Assembly (NCBI RefSeq): GCF_020169515.1
Contig: NZ_JAHMHW010000001.1
Coordinates: 186,001 to 250,000, forward strand
Direction: 5' to 3'
From: Paenibacillus vietnamensis
Lineage (GTDB): Bacteria > Bacillota > Bacilli > Paenibacillales > Paenibacillaceae
DNA: 64,000 nt
Shown: positions 42,478-52,342 of the stretch, one piece after another
Layout of the letters: each line of letters starts with the position of its first letter
Numbering within the stretch: the stretch's first letter is position 1
The notes under the pieces: model-generated
Database searches by the model: none
Told to the model about the DNA's origin: nothing
What the model saw: the letters and a program-made list of their open reading frames with translations, nothing else
Translations under genes and position numbers: made by a program

Positions 42478-45400
42478 TTGGAAACGGAGGTATATCGTCC
42501 GGCATGTCATGTGCGTTTTGTAACGGCCGCCGCCTTGTTCGACGGCCATGATGCTTCTATTAATATTATCAGGAGGCTTCTCCAGGCTTCCGGTGCAGAG
42601 GTTGTGCATCTCGGGCATAACCGCTCGGTGGAGGAGGTGGTGAATGCGGCCGTGCAGGAGGACGTGCAGGCGATTGCCGTCAGCTCGTACCAGGGCGGTC
42701 ATGTTGAATACTTGAAGTATATGTATGATTTGCTTCGCTCGAAGGGGGCGGGGCATATTCGGATTTTTGCCGGCGGGGGAGGCGTCATCATCCCTTCGGA
42801 AATCAAGGAGCTGACCGATTACGGCATCGCCCGGATTTTCTCGCCTGACGACGGGCGCGAGCTGGGCCTGCAGGGCATGATCAACGAAATGCTGCGGCAG
42901 TCCGATTTCCGGACGCCAAAGCAGCTGGATCCGGAAGGCCTGAGCCCGGGCAGCTGGAGTGCCATCGCCAAACGAATTACGCTGGCGGAAGAAGCGACGC
43001 CTGCGGAGGAGCGGGCGGATAACACTTTGCAAGCGCCTTCTTCAGGGCCGCCGCAAACGGAAAAACCCGTCATTCCCGTCTTAGGTGTGACCGGCACGGG
43101 CGGAGCGGGCAAAAGCACGCTGACGGATGAAATTGTACGCCGCTACCTGCTCTCCTACCCGGACCGCACGATTGCGATCATTTCCGTAGATCCGTCCAAG
43201 CTGAAAACCGGCGGAGCGCTGCTGGGCGACCGGATCCGGATGAATGCGGTCGGCGGCTCCCGCGTCTACATGCGCAGCATGGCGACGCGAGGCTCGAAGT
43301 CCGAGCTGAGCGAAGCGGCGGAGGAAGCGGTCAACATCGTCAAAGAAGCCGGTTATGACTTCGTGATCGTGGAGACGAGCGGCATCGGCCAGGGCGATTC
43401 CCGGATTGTCGAGCTGTGCGACGTTGCGATGTACGTCATGACAAGCGAATTCGGCGCTGCGTCCCAGCTGGAGAAAATCGATATGATCGATTTTGCCGAC
43501 CTTGTCGTGATCAATAAGTTCGACCGCAGAGGCTCCGAGGATGCGCTGAGAGATGTACGCCGGCAGTTCAGAAGAAGCCGGATGCTGTTCGACGCAGCCG
43601 ACTCCGAGCTGCCCGTGTTCGGAACGGTGGCTAGCAGATTTAATGACCCGGGGACCGATGTTATGTTTGCCCGCCTGATGAAGCTCGTTGAGCGGAAAAC
43701 CGGCGGCAGCTGGCCTGCAGCCTATAAGGAAGGAATGGCCGGCGCACAGGAGGAGATTACGATTATTCCCCGCGGCAGAACCGGGTATCTGGGGGAAATC
43801 GTCCAAACGGTCAGGCAGCAAAAAAAGATCATCGAGGAGCAGGTTGCTGCCGCCCGCAGCCTCTCCAAGCTTCGCGGCGCTGCCGGTCTGCTGCGGCTGG
43901 AGACGGACGGCTCCGTACCCGAGGCCGATGCCCGGATTGCCGCGTCCAGACTGGAGGAGCTGGCACAAATCTACGAGGCCAAGCTGCATCCCGAGAGCCG
44001 TAAACTGCTGGAAGTATGGCCAAAGCTGAAGGCGGCCTATAAGCAGGAGCGGCTGGTTACCGTTATCCGCGGCAAGGAGCAGGTGACGGATTTATTTACG
44101 GAAACGCTGTCCGGCAGCCGGATACCGCGGGTCAGCCTGCCAGGCTGGGAGGATGAGGGTGAAATTCTCCGCTGGCTGCTTACGGAAAACATACCCGGCT
44201 CCTATCCTTATACGGCGGGCGTATTTCCGTTCAAACGGACAAACGAAGAGCCGAAGCGCCAATTCGCCGGGGAAGGGACGCCGGAGAGAACGAACCGGCG
44301 GTTTCATTATTTGTGCCGGAGCGAGGAGGCCAAACGTTTATCCACCGCATTCGACAGTGTTACGCTTTACGGGCAGGATCCCGATCTCCGTCCGGATATT
44401 TACGGCAAAATCGGCAACAGCGGCGTGAGCGTCTGTACGCTGGACGATATGAAAAGGCTGTTCGACGGCTTTGACCTTTGCCATCCGTCGACGAGCGTGT
44501 CGATGACGATCAACGGACCGGCGCCGGTCATTCTCGCCATGTATTTGAACGCAGCCATCTGCCAGCAGACTGACAGGTTCGCGGCGGCAAACGGCCGGCA
44601 GCCGGACGATAACGAATATGGTGAAATAAAAGCTTATACACTTCAGGCGGTGCGCGGAACCGTGCAGGCGGATATATTAAAGGAGGATCAGGGGCAGAAC
44701 ACCTGCATTTTCTCAACGGAGTTCGCGCTCAAAATGATGGGCGACATCCAGCAATATTTCATCGATCATAAGGTTCGGAATTATTATTCCGTCAGCATCA
44801 GCGGGTATCATATTGCCGAGGCCGGCGCCAATCCGATTGCCCAACTGGCGTTCACGCTGGCGAACGGCTTCACTTACGTGGAGTATTATTTGAGCCGCGG
44901 GATGGCAATCGACGATTTTGCGCCAAACCTTTCTTTTTTCTTCAGCAACGGGCTGGACGCCGAATATACGGTCATGGGCAGGGTGGCGCGCCGTATCTGG
45001 TCGACCGTCATCAAGTATAAATACAAGGGTAACGAGCGGAGTCAAAAGCTGAAATACCATATCCAAACATCCGGCCGCTCGCTGCACGCCCAGGAAATGG
45101 ATTTTAACGATATCCGCACGACGCTGCAGGCTCTAATTGCTATTTACGACAACTGCAACTCGCTGCATACGAACGCTTACGACGAGGCGGTGACCACGCC
45201 GACCGAAAACTCGGTCAGGCGGGCGATGGCCATCCAGCTGATTATTAACAGGGAGCTCGGTCTCGCCAAAAACGAAAATCCGCTGCAGGGCTCCTTTATT
45301 GTAGAGGAACTGACCGATCTTGTAGAGGAAGCGGTATTGGCGGAATTCGAGCGCATCCATGACCGCGGCGGCGTGCTCGGCGCCATGGAAACCCAATATC

Positions 45401-45753
45401 AGCGCGGAAAAATTCAGGAGCAGTCGCTGCATTACGAGCATATGAAGCATTCCGGACAGCTCCCGATTATCGGCGTGAACACCTTCATCAACCCGCAGCC
45501 GGATGAAGCGGCTTACGATATGGAGCTGGCCCGTTCCACGGAGGAGGAGAAGCAAACCCAGCTTGCCAATCTGCAGGCTTTCCAGCGTCAGCACGAAAGC
45601 TGCTGCCCGGAAGCGCTGGAGCGGCTGAAGCGGGCTGCCCTCGGCGGCGGCAATCTGTTCGAGGAGCTGATGGAAACCGTAAAATTTGCATCGCTTGGCC
45701 AGATTACGTCCGTTTTGTTTGAAGCGGGGGGGCAATACCGCAGAAATTTATAG
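42478..45753 (+). CDS. icmF: Fused isobutyryl-CoA mutase (IcmF)
   Basis: The 1091-residue protein has the full IcmF order. First is a B12-binding domain with F-D-G-H-D near residue 21 (the DxH lower-ligand motif) and G-G-G near residue 100. A MeaB-like GTPase chaperone domain follows, with P-loop G-T-G-G-A-G-K-S-T at about residues 206-214. Last comes a mutase domain of about 550 residues. It interconverts isobutyryl-CoA and n-butyryl-CoA using adenosylcobalamin, with GTP-driven quality control. TTG 42478 is chosen because it lies eight bases after AAAGGCGGG and matches where the family begins (E-V-Y-R-P-like). No cobalamin riboswitch or partner acyl-CoA genes are adjacent. Confidence 0.93.
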   Translation: METEVYRPACHVRFVTAAALFDGHDASINIIRRLLQASGAEVVHLGHNRSVEEVVNAAVQEDVQAIAVSSYQGGHVEYLKYMYDLLRSKGAGHIRIFAGGGGVIIPSEIKELTDYGIARIFSPDDGRELGLQGMINEMLRQSDFRTPKQLDPEGLSPGSWSAIAKRITLAEEATPAEERADNTLQAPSSGPPQTEKPVIPVLGVTGTGGAGKSTLTDEIVRRYLLSYPDRTIAIISVDPSKLKTGGALLGDRIRMNAVGGSRVYMRSMATRGSKSELSEAAEEAVNIVKEAGYDFVIVETSGIGQGDSRIVELCDVAMYVMTSEFGAASQLEKIDMIDFADLVVINKFDRRGSEDALRDVRRQFRRSRMLFDAADSELPVFGTVASRFNDPGTDVMFARLMKLVERKTGGSWPAAYKEGMAGAQEEITIIPRGRTGYLGEIVQTVRQQKKIIEEQVAAARSLSKLRGAAGLLRLETDGSVPEADARIAASRLEELAQIYEAKLHPESRKLLEVWPKLKAAYKQERLVTVIRGKEQVTDLFTETLSGSRIPRVSLPGWEDEGEILRWLLTENIPGSYPYTAGVFPFKRTNEEPKRQFAGEGTPERTNRRFHYLCRSEEAKRLSTAFDSVTLYGQDPDLRPDIYGKIGNSGVSVCTLDDMKRLFDGFDLCHPSTSVSMTINGPAPVILAMYLNAAICQQTDRFAAANGRQPDDNEYGEIKAYTLQAVRGTVQADILKEDQGQNTCIFSTEFALKMMGDIQQYFIDHKVRNYYSVSISGYHIAEAGANPIAQLAFTLANGFTYVEYYLSRGMAIDDFAPNLSFFFSNGLDAEYTVMGRVARRIWSTVIKYKYKGNERSQKLKYHIQTSGRSLHAQEMDFNDIRTTLQALIAIYDNCNSLHTNAYDEAVTTPTENSVRRAMAIQLIINRELGLAKNENPLQGSFIVEELTDLVEEAVLAEFERIHDRGGVLGAMETQYQRGKIQEQSLHYEHMKHSGQLPIIGVNTFINPQPDEAAYDMELARSTEEEKQTQLANLQAFQRQHESCCPEALERLKRAALGGGNLFEELMETVKFASLGQITSVLFEAGGQYRRNL

Positions 45754-45855
45754 GAACTGAGACTCATGAAATGACGTAGGTCGAGCTTTTGTGACATACT
45801 ATTTATCATTAGAGTTAATTAATTATCCGATTTTATTAAATATCCCTGAAACACC

Positions 45856-45884
45856 TTGCTATATAATACACATCATATTATAAT
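45856..45884 (+). promoter_or_regulatory. Promoter of the SR1P-like small gene
   Basis: TTGCTA (45856-45861), a 17-base spacer and a perfect TATAAT (45879-45884). Confidence 0.65.
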
Positions 45885-45892
45885 TATGATGT
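45870..45892 (+). promoter_or_regulatory. Palindromic operator over the -10 box
   Basis: Perfect 8-base arms ACATCATA (45870-45877) and TATGATGT (45885-45892) flank seven bases that include most of the TATAAT box. Position and AT-rich character are compatible with a CcpN-like operator, as at the sr1 gene of Bacillus, but the sequence is not an exact CcpN site and the regulator is unproven. Confidence 0.55.
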
Positions 45893-45935
45893 ACTATATA
45901 AGAGCGTAAAACATATTTCAGGAGGCGATGTTGGA

Positions 45936-46124
45936 ATGGAGAGCCAAAGCGTTGCAATCGAAAGAATCGACGATAAGCAGGAGCGTCTGGAACTGGGCTA
46001 CGTGATTTGCAGACATTGCAGCAAGTTAATCGCTACCCTGCCGACTAATCGCGTGAAACGCTTCTACGGACAATGCTCGGAAGGCTGCGAAGAGAGCCGT
46101 GCAGGCTTGAAGGAATTCGACTAG
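45936..46124 (+). CDS. Small four-cysteine protein, SR1P (GapA-binding peptide)-like
   Basis: The 62-residue product has C-x2-C (Cys25, Cys28) and C-x3-C (Cys47, Cys51) and the core G-Y-V-I-C-R-H-C, I-A-T, V-K-R-F-Y-G-Q-C. This fits the SR1P family pattern (G-x-I-V-C-x2-C, then V-x-x-L-Y-G-x-C), a peptide encoded on a small dual-function RNA that binds glycolytic GapA in Bacillus. It is about 20 residues longer at the N-terminus. AGGAGG lies ten bases before ATG 45936. A strong promoter with operator and a perfect terminator make a transcript of about 290 nucleotides. The family call comes from motif memory and could be wrong; another zinc-ribbon protein is possible. Confidence 0.65.
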   Translation: MESQSVAIERIDDKQERLELGYVICRHCSKLIATLPTNRVKRFYGQCSEGCEESRAGLKEFD

Positions 46125-46142
46125 CATCATACCGATCGTTAC

Positions 46143-46176
46143 AAAGACCGTCCCGGACGTCCGGGACGGTCTTTGC
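46143..46176 (+). terminator. Terminator of the SR1P-like gene
   Basis: A perfect 14-bp stem (46143-46156 with 46161-46174) with the loop ACGT, flanked by A and T residues; it may work in both directions. Confidence 0.85.
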
Positions 46177-46239
46177 TTTGTTTGCAGCTTCTTCGCAAAC
46201 AAAGATTGAAAGAGAGGCCGATATCTCTTAAAATGGAGG

Positions 46240-46253
46240 GGTAAGCGCTTTCC
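46240..46253 (+). promoter_or_regulatory. Possible CcpA cre site before the second AraC regulator
   Basis: GGTAAGCGCTTTCC matches 12 of 14 positions of the cre consensus TGWAARCGYTWNCW. It lies 46 bases before the AraC gene, where CcpA would block transcription. Confidence 0.5.
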
Positions 46254-46299
46254 CTGGCTTTCTCCCGCCATGTGCGCTTCTATACCGAGGAGTGATGAA

Positions 46300-48567
46300 A
46301 TGAAAAAGAACTGGTACCGCAAATTGCTGCTATCCTATTTTCCGATCTTTTTGTTTACCGTGACAATTCTTGTCTTTTTATCCTTTATCGCTTTAAACGA
46401 TATTTCACATAAAGAAACCGCAAAGGCGGACCGGATGACGACGGGTTATATCGTGGACAGGCTGTCCCGTTCGCTTAAGGGAATCGAAATGGACGTATTG
46501 GAGGAAGTCGAGAAGAACGACATATACAGCGATTTTCTCGATGCCGGGCAGAGCGGCAATGACCGCGAAGCGCTGTTCGATGTCGTCGACAGCATGCGTT
46601 CGCTCATTGCAAGCGACACCTTGATCGATTCGATCTATATTTACCGGAACAAGGACAAGCAGGTGCTGACCCGCAGCGGCATGGTCGAATGGAGCGGATT
46701 TGCGGACAAAGCTTATATCGAACAGGCGCTGGACAATCCGGATAACCGGGTCTGGTCCTCGATCCGAACGTATCGGGAATTCAGCATAGAAACGGACAAG
46801 CGCGTTATTTCCATGTTCAAGAGATGGCCGCTGCCATTTGGAACGGACGGGATTATCGTCATCAATGTTGATATGTATGCGGTTGAGCGGATGATCCGGT
46901 CCATGAACAATGATGAGGTGTCCTTTCTGAACGTCCGTGACGGGCAGGGCAAAATGATCTTCTCCACACAAGCTGCCGGCACGGGGGAGAGCGGCGAGCC
47001 GGGCGGCAGCGTGCTGAACCGGGTACCGTCAGACCTGCTCGGCTGGACGTTCGAGAGCGGCAGCAATACGGGCCAGCTGTTCGTCTGGCTTTCCGTTATT
47101 TCTTATGTATGGGTCGTCATTGGGATTATTACGGTATTATTCGCGATTATTTATATGATCTACATCACTCGCAAAAACTATAAGCCGATCAGGCTTATGA
47201 TGAACCGGATCGAATCGATCCAGCTCAGCAAGGGAGAATTCGGGACGAAGCTCGACGAGCTGTCCATGATCGATATGACGCTGGAGACCCTGATCAAGCA
47301 AAGCGCGGATTACGAGAAGCAGCAGCGCGAAAATTTGCTGGTCGGACGGCGGCAGCTGTTCCATGACATTATTCAAGGAGAGCGGCTGGAAGCGGTGGAA
47401 GAAAGACTCATGAAGCTAAGATTGCTTCCGGAAGGGACGACGCTCGACCGGCCGGCATTTGTCGTCGTCGAAATCGGGCAGTACGGCGATTTCCGCAGCG
47501 GATTTTCACTGGGGGATCAAAATACGCTGAAATTTGCGTTGACGAACGTTCTTCAGGAGCTGGCGCAGGCGGGCGGGATGTTCGGCTGGGCGGAATGGAT
47601 TGCCGAGAACCGGATGGGCATCATCGTCAACGTAAGCGGCGGGGAGCAGGATGCGAAGGAGCGGATCCGCAGCTTTGCCGACACAGGACGAGGCTGGGTG
47701 ACCGAGCATTTGCGCATGTCGCTGCTGTTCGGCGTCGGCTTCGTAACGGACGATTGGCAGCGTCTCGGACAATCATACAAAGCTGCGGTTAAGGCGCTGG
47801 AGCATAAAATGTCGCTCGGTAAGGAAGCCGTCATTATGAGCGAGGATCTGCCGGCCGGCGAAGGGCGCAAATGGTACAAGTACGTGCAGATGTGCGGCGA
47901 GCTCGTCAAGGAATTCAGGCTCATTACCGGTGAATGGCGCGTTCATCTGGATGCTTTTTTCGCGCAGCTGGAAGCCGACCGCCTGAAGGATGAGGATATC
48001 CGGACGCTGCTGCAGACGATGACGGACATGCTGGGAAGCGAGCTGAGCTCGGTCTCGGAGCAGATGCGCGAGCATTTCGCCGGTGAGCAGGCAGAGGCAA
48101 GAAAAAAGGTGGCAGAGGAGACGGTGTCGCTCGAGCAGTTGAAATCGGTTTATCTTGACGATTTTACGGAAATTTACCGGACTTACGTCGCTTACAGCGA
48201 AACGAAAAACCACCGCGCCATGATTAACGAAATGAAAGCTTATATCGAAGAGCATTTCGAAAATCCGGATTTGTCATTAAAGCATCTGAGCGACCGTTTT
48301 CAAATATCGGGCAAATATGCCAGCTACTTATTCAAGGAAGAATTTAATATGAAGTTCGTCGATTTTATCGTTCAGCTGCGCATCGAGCGAGCGGAGGAGC
48401 TGCTGGCGGGGACGGAGGAACCGATCCAGAGCATCGCCTTGAAGGTCGGCTACGCGAACTCGATCACGTTCGGCCGAGTATTCAAGCGGGTCGTCGGCGT
48501 AACGCCGGGCGACTTCCGCAAACTGAAGATGAAGCCCGGAAATGCGAGCCAATTCAACGATTTTTGA
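46300..48567 (+). CDS. AraC-family regulator with membrane sensor region
   Basis: ATG 46300, seven bases after GAGGAG, is preferred to an upstream in-frame ATG at 46270. The 755-residue protein has a first membrane helix near residues 10-30, an extracytoplasmic Cache-like domain, a second helix near residues 262-285, a middle cytoplasmic part and a C-terminal AraC helix-turn-helix pair (H-L-S-D-R-F-Q-I-S-G-K-Y and S-I-T-F-G-R-V-F-K-R). It probably activates the importer operon at 48784 in response to an outside sugar. Confidence 0.9.
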   Translation: MKKNWYRKLLLSYFPIFLFTVTILVFLSFIALNDISHKETAKADRMTTGYIVDRLSRSLKGIEMDVLEEVEKNDIYSDFLDAGQSGNDREALFDVVDSMRSLIASDTLIDSIYIYRNKDKQVLTRSGMVEWSGFADKAYIEQALDNPDNRVWSSIRTYREFSIETDKRVISMFKRWPLPFGTDGIIVINVDMYAVERMIRSMNNDEVSFLNVRDGQGKMIFSTQAAGTGESGEPGGSVLNRVPSDLLGWTFESGSNTGQLFVWLSVISYVWVVIGIITVLFAIIYMIYITRKNYKPIRLMMNRIESIQLSKGEFGTKLDELSMIDMTLETLIKQSADYEKQQRENLLVGRRQLFHDIIQGERLEAVEERLMKLRLLPEGTTLDRPAFVVVEIGQYGDFRSGFSLGDQNTLKFALTNVLQELAQAGGMFGWAEWIAENRMGIIVNVSGGEQDAKERIRSFADTGRGWVTEHLRMSLLFGVGFVTDDWQRLGQSYKAAVKALEHKMSLGKEAVIMSEDLPAGEGRKWYKYVQMCGELVKEFRLITGEWRVHLDAFFAQLEADRLKDEDIRTLLQTMTDMLGSELSSVSEQMREHFAGEQAEARKKVAEETVSLEQLKSVYLDDFTEIYRTYVAYSETKNHRAMINEMKAYIEEHFENPDLSLKHLSDRFQISGKYASYLFKEEFNMKFVDFIVQLRIERAEELLAGTEEPIQSIALKVGYANSITFGRVFKRVVGVTPGDFRKLKMKPGNASQFNDF

Positions 48568-48714
48568 AAAAGGTTTATTGCGTGACTACGGTTTATCTAT
48601 ACAAAATATGGGAAAATAACCTCAGGTTTATCGGTCGGAATCTAGTTTATTGCAGCCGTTTCGGATGACATGCCATACTGTGGTCATTCCGGTAACGGCT
48701 GCGGCAGTGTCAAA

Positions 48715-48728
48715 CGAAAGCGTTAACA
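48715..48728 (+). promoter_or_regulatory. Strong CcpA cre site before the second importer operon
   Basis: CGAAAGCGTTAACA matches 13 of 14 cre positions and lies 56 bases before the binding-protein start. Carbon catabolite repression of this operon is inferred. Confidence 0.65.
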
Positions 48729-48783
48729 TGATGCTGTAGCGGCACGCCTGGAACCTATCCAAATCATAGAAGGGGTTGGAACG

Positions 48784-50415
48784 ATGTTTGGAAACAAGAG
48801 ACGAAATGGAATTCCGGGCTCGAATGGCTCGAAAAAATCTTTAGTGGTGCTTGCGACGGCTTGCTCCTTATTATTTACCGCCTGCTCGGCGGATAAAGCG
48901 CCAAGCTCGGGAGGCGAAACGGACGGCGCCACTTCAGGCAAGCGCGTCACGCTGAAGGTTGAGGTGTTCGATCGCGGCAACTCGCCGGACGGCATGACGA
49001 TTACGGACAACTATTTGACGAAATTCGTACAGGAAAAGTTTGGCGATCCGAACAATATCGATGTCGAGTTCGTCCCGGTACCGCGCTCCGAAGAGGTTGA
49101 GAAGCTTAACGTACTTATGGCGAGCGGCAGCAACGTGCCTGACATCGTCTTCACTTACGACCCGAATACGTTTAACCGTTATGCGAAGCAGGGCGGTTTG
49201 ACCGATGTAGGTCCGCTGCTTGATGAGCACGCTCCTAACCTGAAGGCTTTCCTCGGTGAAGAAGTATTGGGCTACGGCCAATTCGAAGGTACCCAGTTCG
49301 CCGTTCCGGCAAAACGTTCCAACGTGGGCAAGTACGCTTCTTTTATCCGTCAGGACTGGCTGGACAAATTAGGCCTGCCGGTGCCGCAAACGACCGATGA
49401 ATTGTATGACACGTTGAAAGCGTTTAAGGAAAAGGATCCGGGCGAGACGGGCGGCCAGGTTATTCCGATGGGCATGACGATTGCTTCCGCTCAATATGAG
49501 CCGCTCTTGTGGTCTTTCATTAAGCCGCTGACAGAGGAAGAGCAGTACACGCTGACGCAGCAGCTCGGCTCCAACGACTATCCGACGCTTCTTCCGGGCT
49601 TCAAGGACGGGCTGAAGTTCATGAATACGCTGTACAACGAAGGGCTGATCAGCAAGGATTTCGGCCTCGACAAGGACAAGAAGAAGCTGGGCGAGGATGT
49701 GGCGACAGGCAAGGTCGGCTTCTACAGCGAGGACGACATCAACCCGTTCTATGAAAATGGCTCTGTCGAAACGCTTCAGAAAAACGTTCCGGGAGCGCTG
49801 CTCCATTCCGTAGACGTATTTACGAATGAGGAAGGCAAACATGCGAAGCCGATGTATGCGCCGAACGGCATGTACATTATGATTCCGAAATCGAGCGAGC
49901 GCTCGGTCGAGGCGATCAAATATTTGGAATGGATGGCAACCGGCGACAACCTGTTCCAAATGCAAAACGGTATTGAAGGCGAGAACTACACGATGGTCGA
50001 CGATATTCCGGTAGCGGTTGAGAACCCGACGGAGGAAGCGTTAAATCGTCTGTTCAACGGCGGCGACATGACGATTATCTCGAACGGCAAGCAGCTTGGC
50101 AGCATGGAGAAAAACTTGAAGGCCAGAGCGCTGCAAATGCCGAAGCAGCTCCTTGAACAGGTGGAAAAAGCTCAAGAAATCGCGAATACGGACGTTATTG
50201 CGCCGGTGCTGATGAACAGGCCGATCGAGGCGCAAACGAAATACGGCACGACTTTGCTGGATAAATTTAACGAAATGATCGTCAAAACGACGATGGCGAA
50301 GCCCGATCAGTTCGATGCCGTATACGAATCGATGATGAAGGACTACATGTCCAGCGGCGGTCAAGCCATTCTGGACGAGCGCAAAGAAGCATACAAAGAA
50401 ATGCAGGCGAAATAG
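48784..50415 (+). CDS. Oligosaccharide-binding lipoprotein (LplA-type)
   Basis: This 543-residue protein has a long basic signal peptide (N-K-R-R-N-G to S-K-K-S) and a lipobox F-T-A-C with Cys34, followed by a family-1 extracellular solute-binding domain of the large LplA type. It heads an operon of two permeases and three enzymes that act on uronic-acid-containing sugars, so it probably binds such oligosaccharides. A cre site lies upstream and a large hairpin downstream. Confidence 0.9.
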   Translation: MFGNKRRNGIPGSNGSKKSLVVLATACSLLFTACSADKAPSSGGETDGATSGKRVTLKVEVFDRGNSPDGMTITDNYLTKFVQEKFGDPNNIDVEFVPVPRSEEVEKLNVLMASGSNVPDIVFTYDPNTFNRYAKQGGLTDVGPLLDEHAPNLKAFLGEEVLGYGQFEGTQFAVPAKRSNVGKYASFIRQDWLDKLGLPVPQTTDELYDTLKAFKEKDPGETGGQVIPMGMTIASAQYEPLLWSFIKPLTEEEQYTLTQQLGSNDYPTLLPGFKDGLKFMNTLYNEGLISKDFGLDKDKKKLGEDVATGKVGFYSEDDINPFYENGSVETLQKNVPGALLHSVDVFTNEEGKHAKPMYAPNGMYIMIPKSSERSVEAIKYLEWMATGDNLFQMQNGIEGENYTMVDDIPVAVENPTEEALNRLFNGGDMTIISNGKQLGSMEKNLKARALQMPKQLLEQVEKAQEIANTDVIAPVLMNRPIEAQTKYGTTLLDKFNEMIVKTTMAKPDQFDAVYESMMKDYMSSGGQAILDERKEAYKEMQAK

Positions 50416-50427
50416 ACGTTATCAGGC

Positions 50428-50469
50428 AGGTTCACGGAGGGGCCGGATTTGGCCCCTTCGTCCGAACCT
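50428..50469 (+). other. Intercistronic hairpin after the binding-protein gene
   Basis: Two stacked stems (AGGTTC with GAACCT outside; GGGGCC with GGCCCC inside) lie between the binding protein and first permease genes, with no T run. It mirrors the hairpin at 20104-20136 in the other importer operon. Confidence 0.65.
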
Positions 50470-50490
50470 TCCGAATAAGGAGGAACCGCT

Positions 50491-51393
50491 GTGAGCATGA
50501 ACGCCTATTTCCGCAGATACTGGCAGCTATACGCGCTGCTCGTGCTGCCGTTGGCTTATTTCATCATTTTCAAGTACGGACCGATGTATGGCATCCAAAT
50601 CGCATTTAAAGATTTTAACTTTTTCCAAGGCATTGGCGGCAGCGAGTGGATCGGCTTCGAGGCTTTCAAAGAAGTTTTCGGGATGAAGGACTTTTATTTG
50701 ACGCTGCGCAATACGCTGATGCTTAATTTTCTCGATTTGCTCGTTTCGTTCCCGGCGCCGCTTATTATGGCGATTATGCTGTATGAATTGAAAAGCGCGT
50801 GGTTTAAAAAGCTTTCCCAAACGATTTTGTACATTCCGCATTTTATCTCCTGGGTCATTATCGGCGGTATCGTCTACCAGGTGTTCGGCACGCAGTCCGG
50901 CATGATTAATAATGTGATCACTGGTCTAGGTCTGGAAGCGATTCCGTTTCTGACGGACAAATCCGCATGGCTCGTTACTTATTTGCTCGTAGGCGTATGG
51001 CAAAGCGCCGGCTGGGGGACGATCATTTATTTGGCTGCCCTTACCGGAATTAACAAAGAGCTGTTTGAGGCGGCAGGCATTGACGGCGCGGGCAGGCTGA
51101 AAAAAATCTGGCACATTACGCTCCCGGGATTAAAACCGACAATCGTGATGCTGCTCATCATGAATTTGGGCCATATGATTTCCATCGGCTTCGAACGTCC
51201 TTACGTGATCGGCAATTTGGCGGTCCGTGATTATTCCGAGGTGCTCAGCACATTCGTATACAGAATCGGCCTTGAATCCGGCCAATACACGCTGGCGACG
51301 GTCGTCGGCTTGTTCCAGGCAGTGGTAGGTCTCGTATTCGTTCTTGGAGCGAACTATGCTTCCAAAAAACTGACCGACGAAAGCATTCTCTAA
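50491..51393 (+). CDS. Sugar ABC transporter permease (LplB-type)
   Basis: The 300-residue permease has six membrane helices, the N-terminal L-V-L-P-L-A-Y-F and Y-G-P-M-Y-G motifs of the LplB branch and the EAA loop E-A-A-G-I-D-G-A-G near residue 192. GTG 50491 lies eight bases after AAGGAGG. Confidence 0.93.
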   Translation: MSMNAYFRRYWQLYALLVLPLAYFIIFKYGPMYGIQIAFKDFNFFQGIGGSEWIGFEAFKEVFGMKDFYLTLRNTLMLNFLDLLVSFPAPLIMAIMLYELKSAWFKKLSQTILYIPHFISWVIIGGIVYQVFGTQSGMINNVITGLGLEAIPFLTDKSAWLVTYLLVGVWQSAGWGTIIYLAALTGINKELFEAAGIDGAGRLKKIWHITLPGLKPTIVMLLIMNLGHMISIGFERPYVIGNLAVRDYSEVLSTFVYRIGLESGQYTLATVVGLFQAVVGLVFVLGANYASKKLTDESIL

Positions 51394-51451
51394 AATAACA
51401 TAAGGTCAGTCGCAAGGATAACTTTGATTATTAGGAAAGGGGCGGACGGCT

Positions 51452-52324
51452 TTGAAAGAGCAAACCGCAAACCGCGTGTTCGATACCGTCAACTTTGTCT
51501 TATTATTCGTTTGCACGGTCGTTTGTCTGGCACCGTTTCTTCACATAGCGGCCATTTCTCTCAGCTCGGTAAGGCCGATCATTTCGGGAGAGGTTACCTT
51601 ATTTCCGGTCGAACTGAATTTCGAAGCGTATGTAAAAGTGTTTTCGGACATTTCGATGATCAAGTCGCTCGGCTTTACGGTGCTGCTGACTTCCCTGTTC
51701 ACCTTGTTATGCATGGTGATGACAGTTGCAATCGGATATCCTTTAGCCAAAAAGAAGCTCAAGGGCCGCAAAGCGATTATGATCGTCGTCGTCATTACGA
51801 TGTTTTTCAGCGGCGGCATCATCCCGGAATATATTTTGATCCGGAACCTGCATTTGCTCGACTCGATTTGGGCGCTCGTGCTGCCGGGACTCATTAATCC
51901 CTTTTATCTGATTATTCTGATTACGTTCTTCAACAACATTCCGGAAAGTCTGGAGGAGTCGGCGGAAATCGACGGAAGCAGCCATTTCCGCACCTTGCTC
52001 AGCATTATGCTGCCATTGTCGATGCCGGTTATCGCGACGCTCAGCCTCTTCTACGCGGTAGGGCGCTGGAACGGCTTCACCGATACGCTGATGTATATTA
52101 CGAGTCCCGAGCTTTACCCGCTGCAGCTGAAGCTGTACCAGCTCATTCAGAACAATATGATTACTGACCTGCTGCAAAATGAAGGAGCGCAGATGGCGAC
52201 CGTCGTGCCGGAAAGCCTGAAAGCGGCGAGCGTTATTTTCGCAACCGTACCTATTCTGATCGTGTATCCTTGGCTTCAACGCTTCTTTGTAAGCGGCGTA
52301 ATGCTTGGGGCGGTCAAAGGATAA
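51452..52324 (+). CDS. Sugar ABC transporter permease (LplC-type)
   Basis: The 290-residue second permease has six helices, an EAA loop S-L-E-E-S-A-E-I-D-G-S near residue 167 and the usual C-terminus F-V-S-G-V-M-L-G-A-V-K-G. TTG 51452 is the start, behind a loose G-rich RBS. No ATPase gene accompanies the pair. Confidence 0.92.
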   Translation: MKEQTANRVFDTVNFVLLFVCTVVCLAPFLHIAAISLSSVRPIISGEVTLFPVELNFEAYVKVFSDISMIKSLGFTVLLTSLFTLLCMVMTVAIGYPLAKKKLKGRKAIMIVVVITMFFSGGIIPEYILIRNLHLLDSIWALVLPGLINPFYLIILITFFNNIPESLEESAEIDGSSHFRTLLSIMLPLSMPVIATLSLFYAVGRWNGFTDTLMYITSPELYPLQLKLYQLIQNNMITDLLQNEGAQMATVVPESLKAASVIFATVPILIVYPWLQRFFVSGVMLGAVKG

Positions 52325-52342
52325 CGGAGGGCGCAGAGACGA

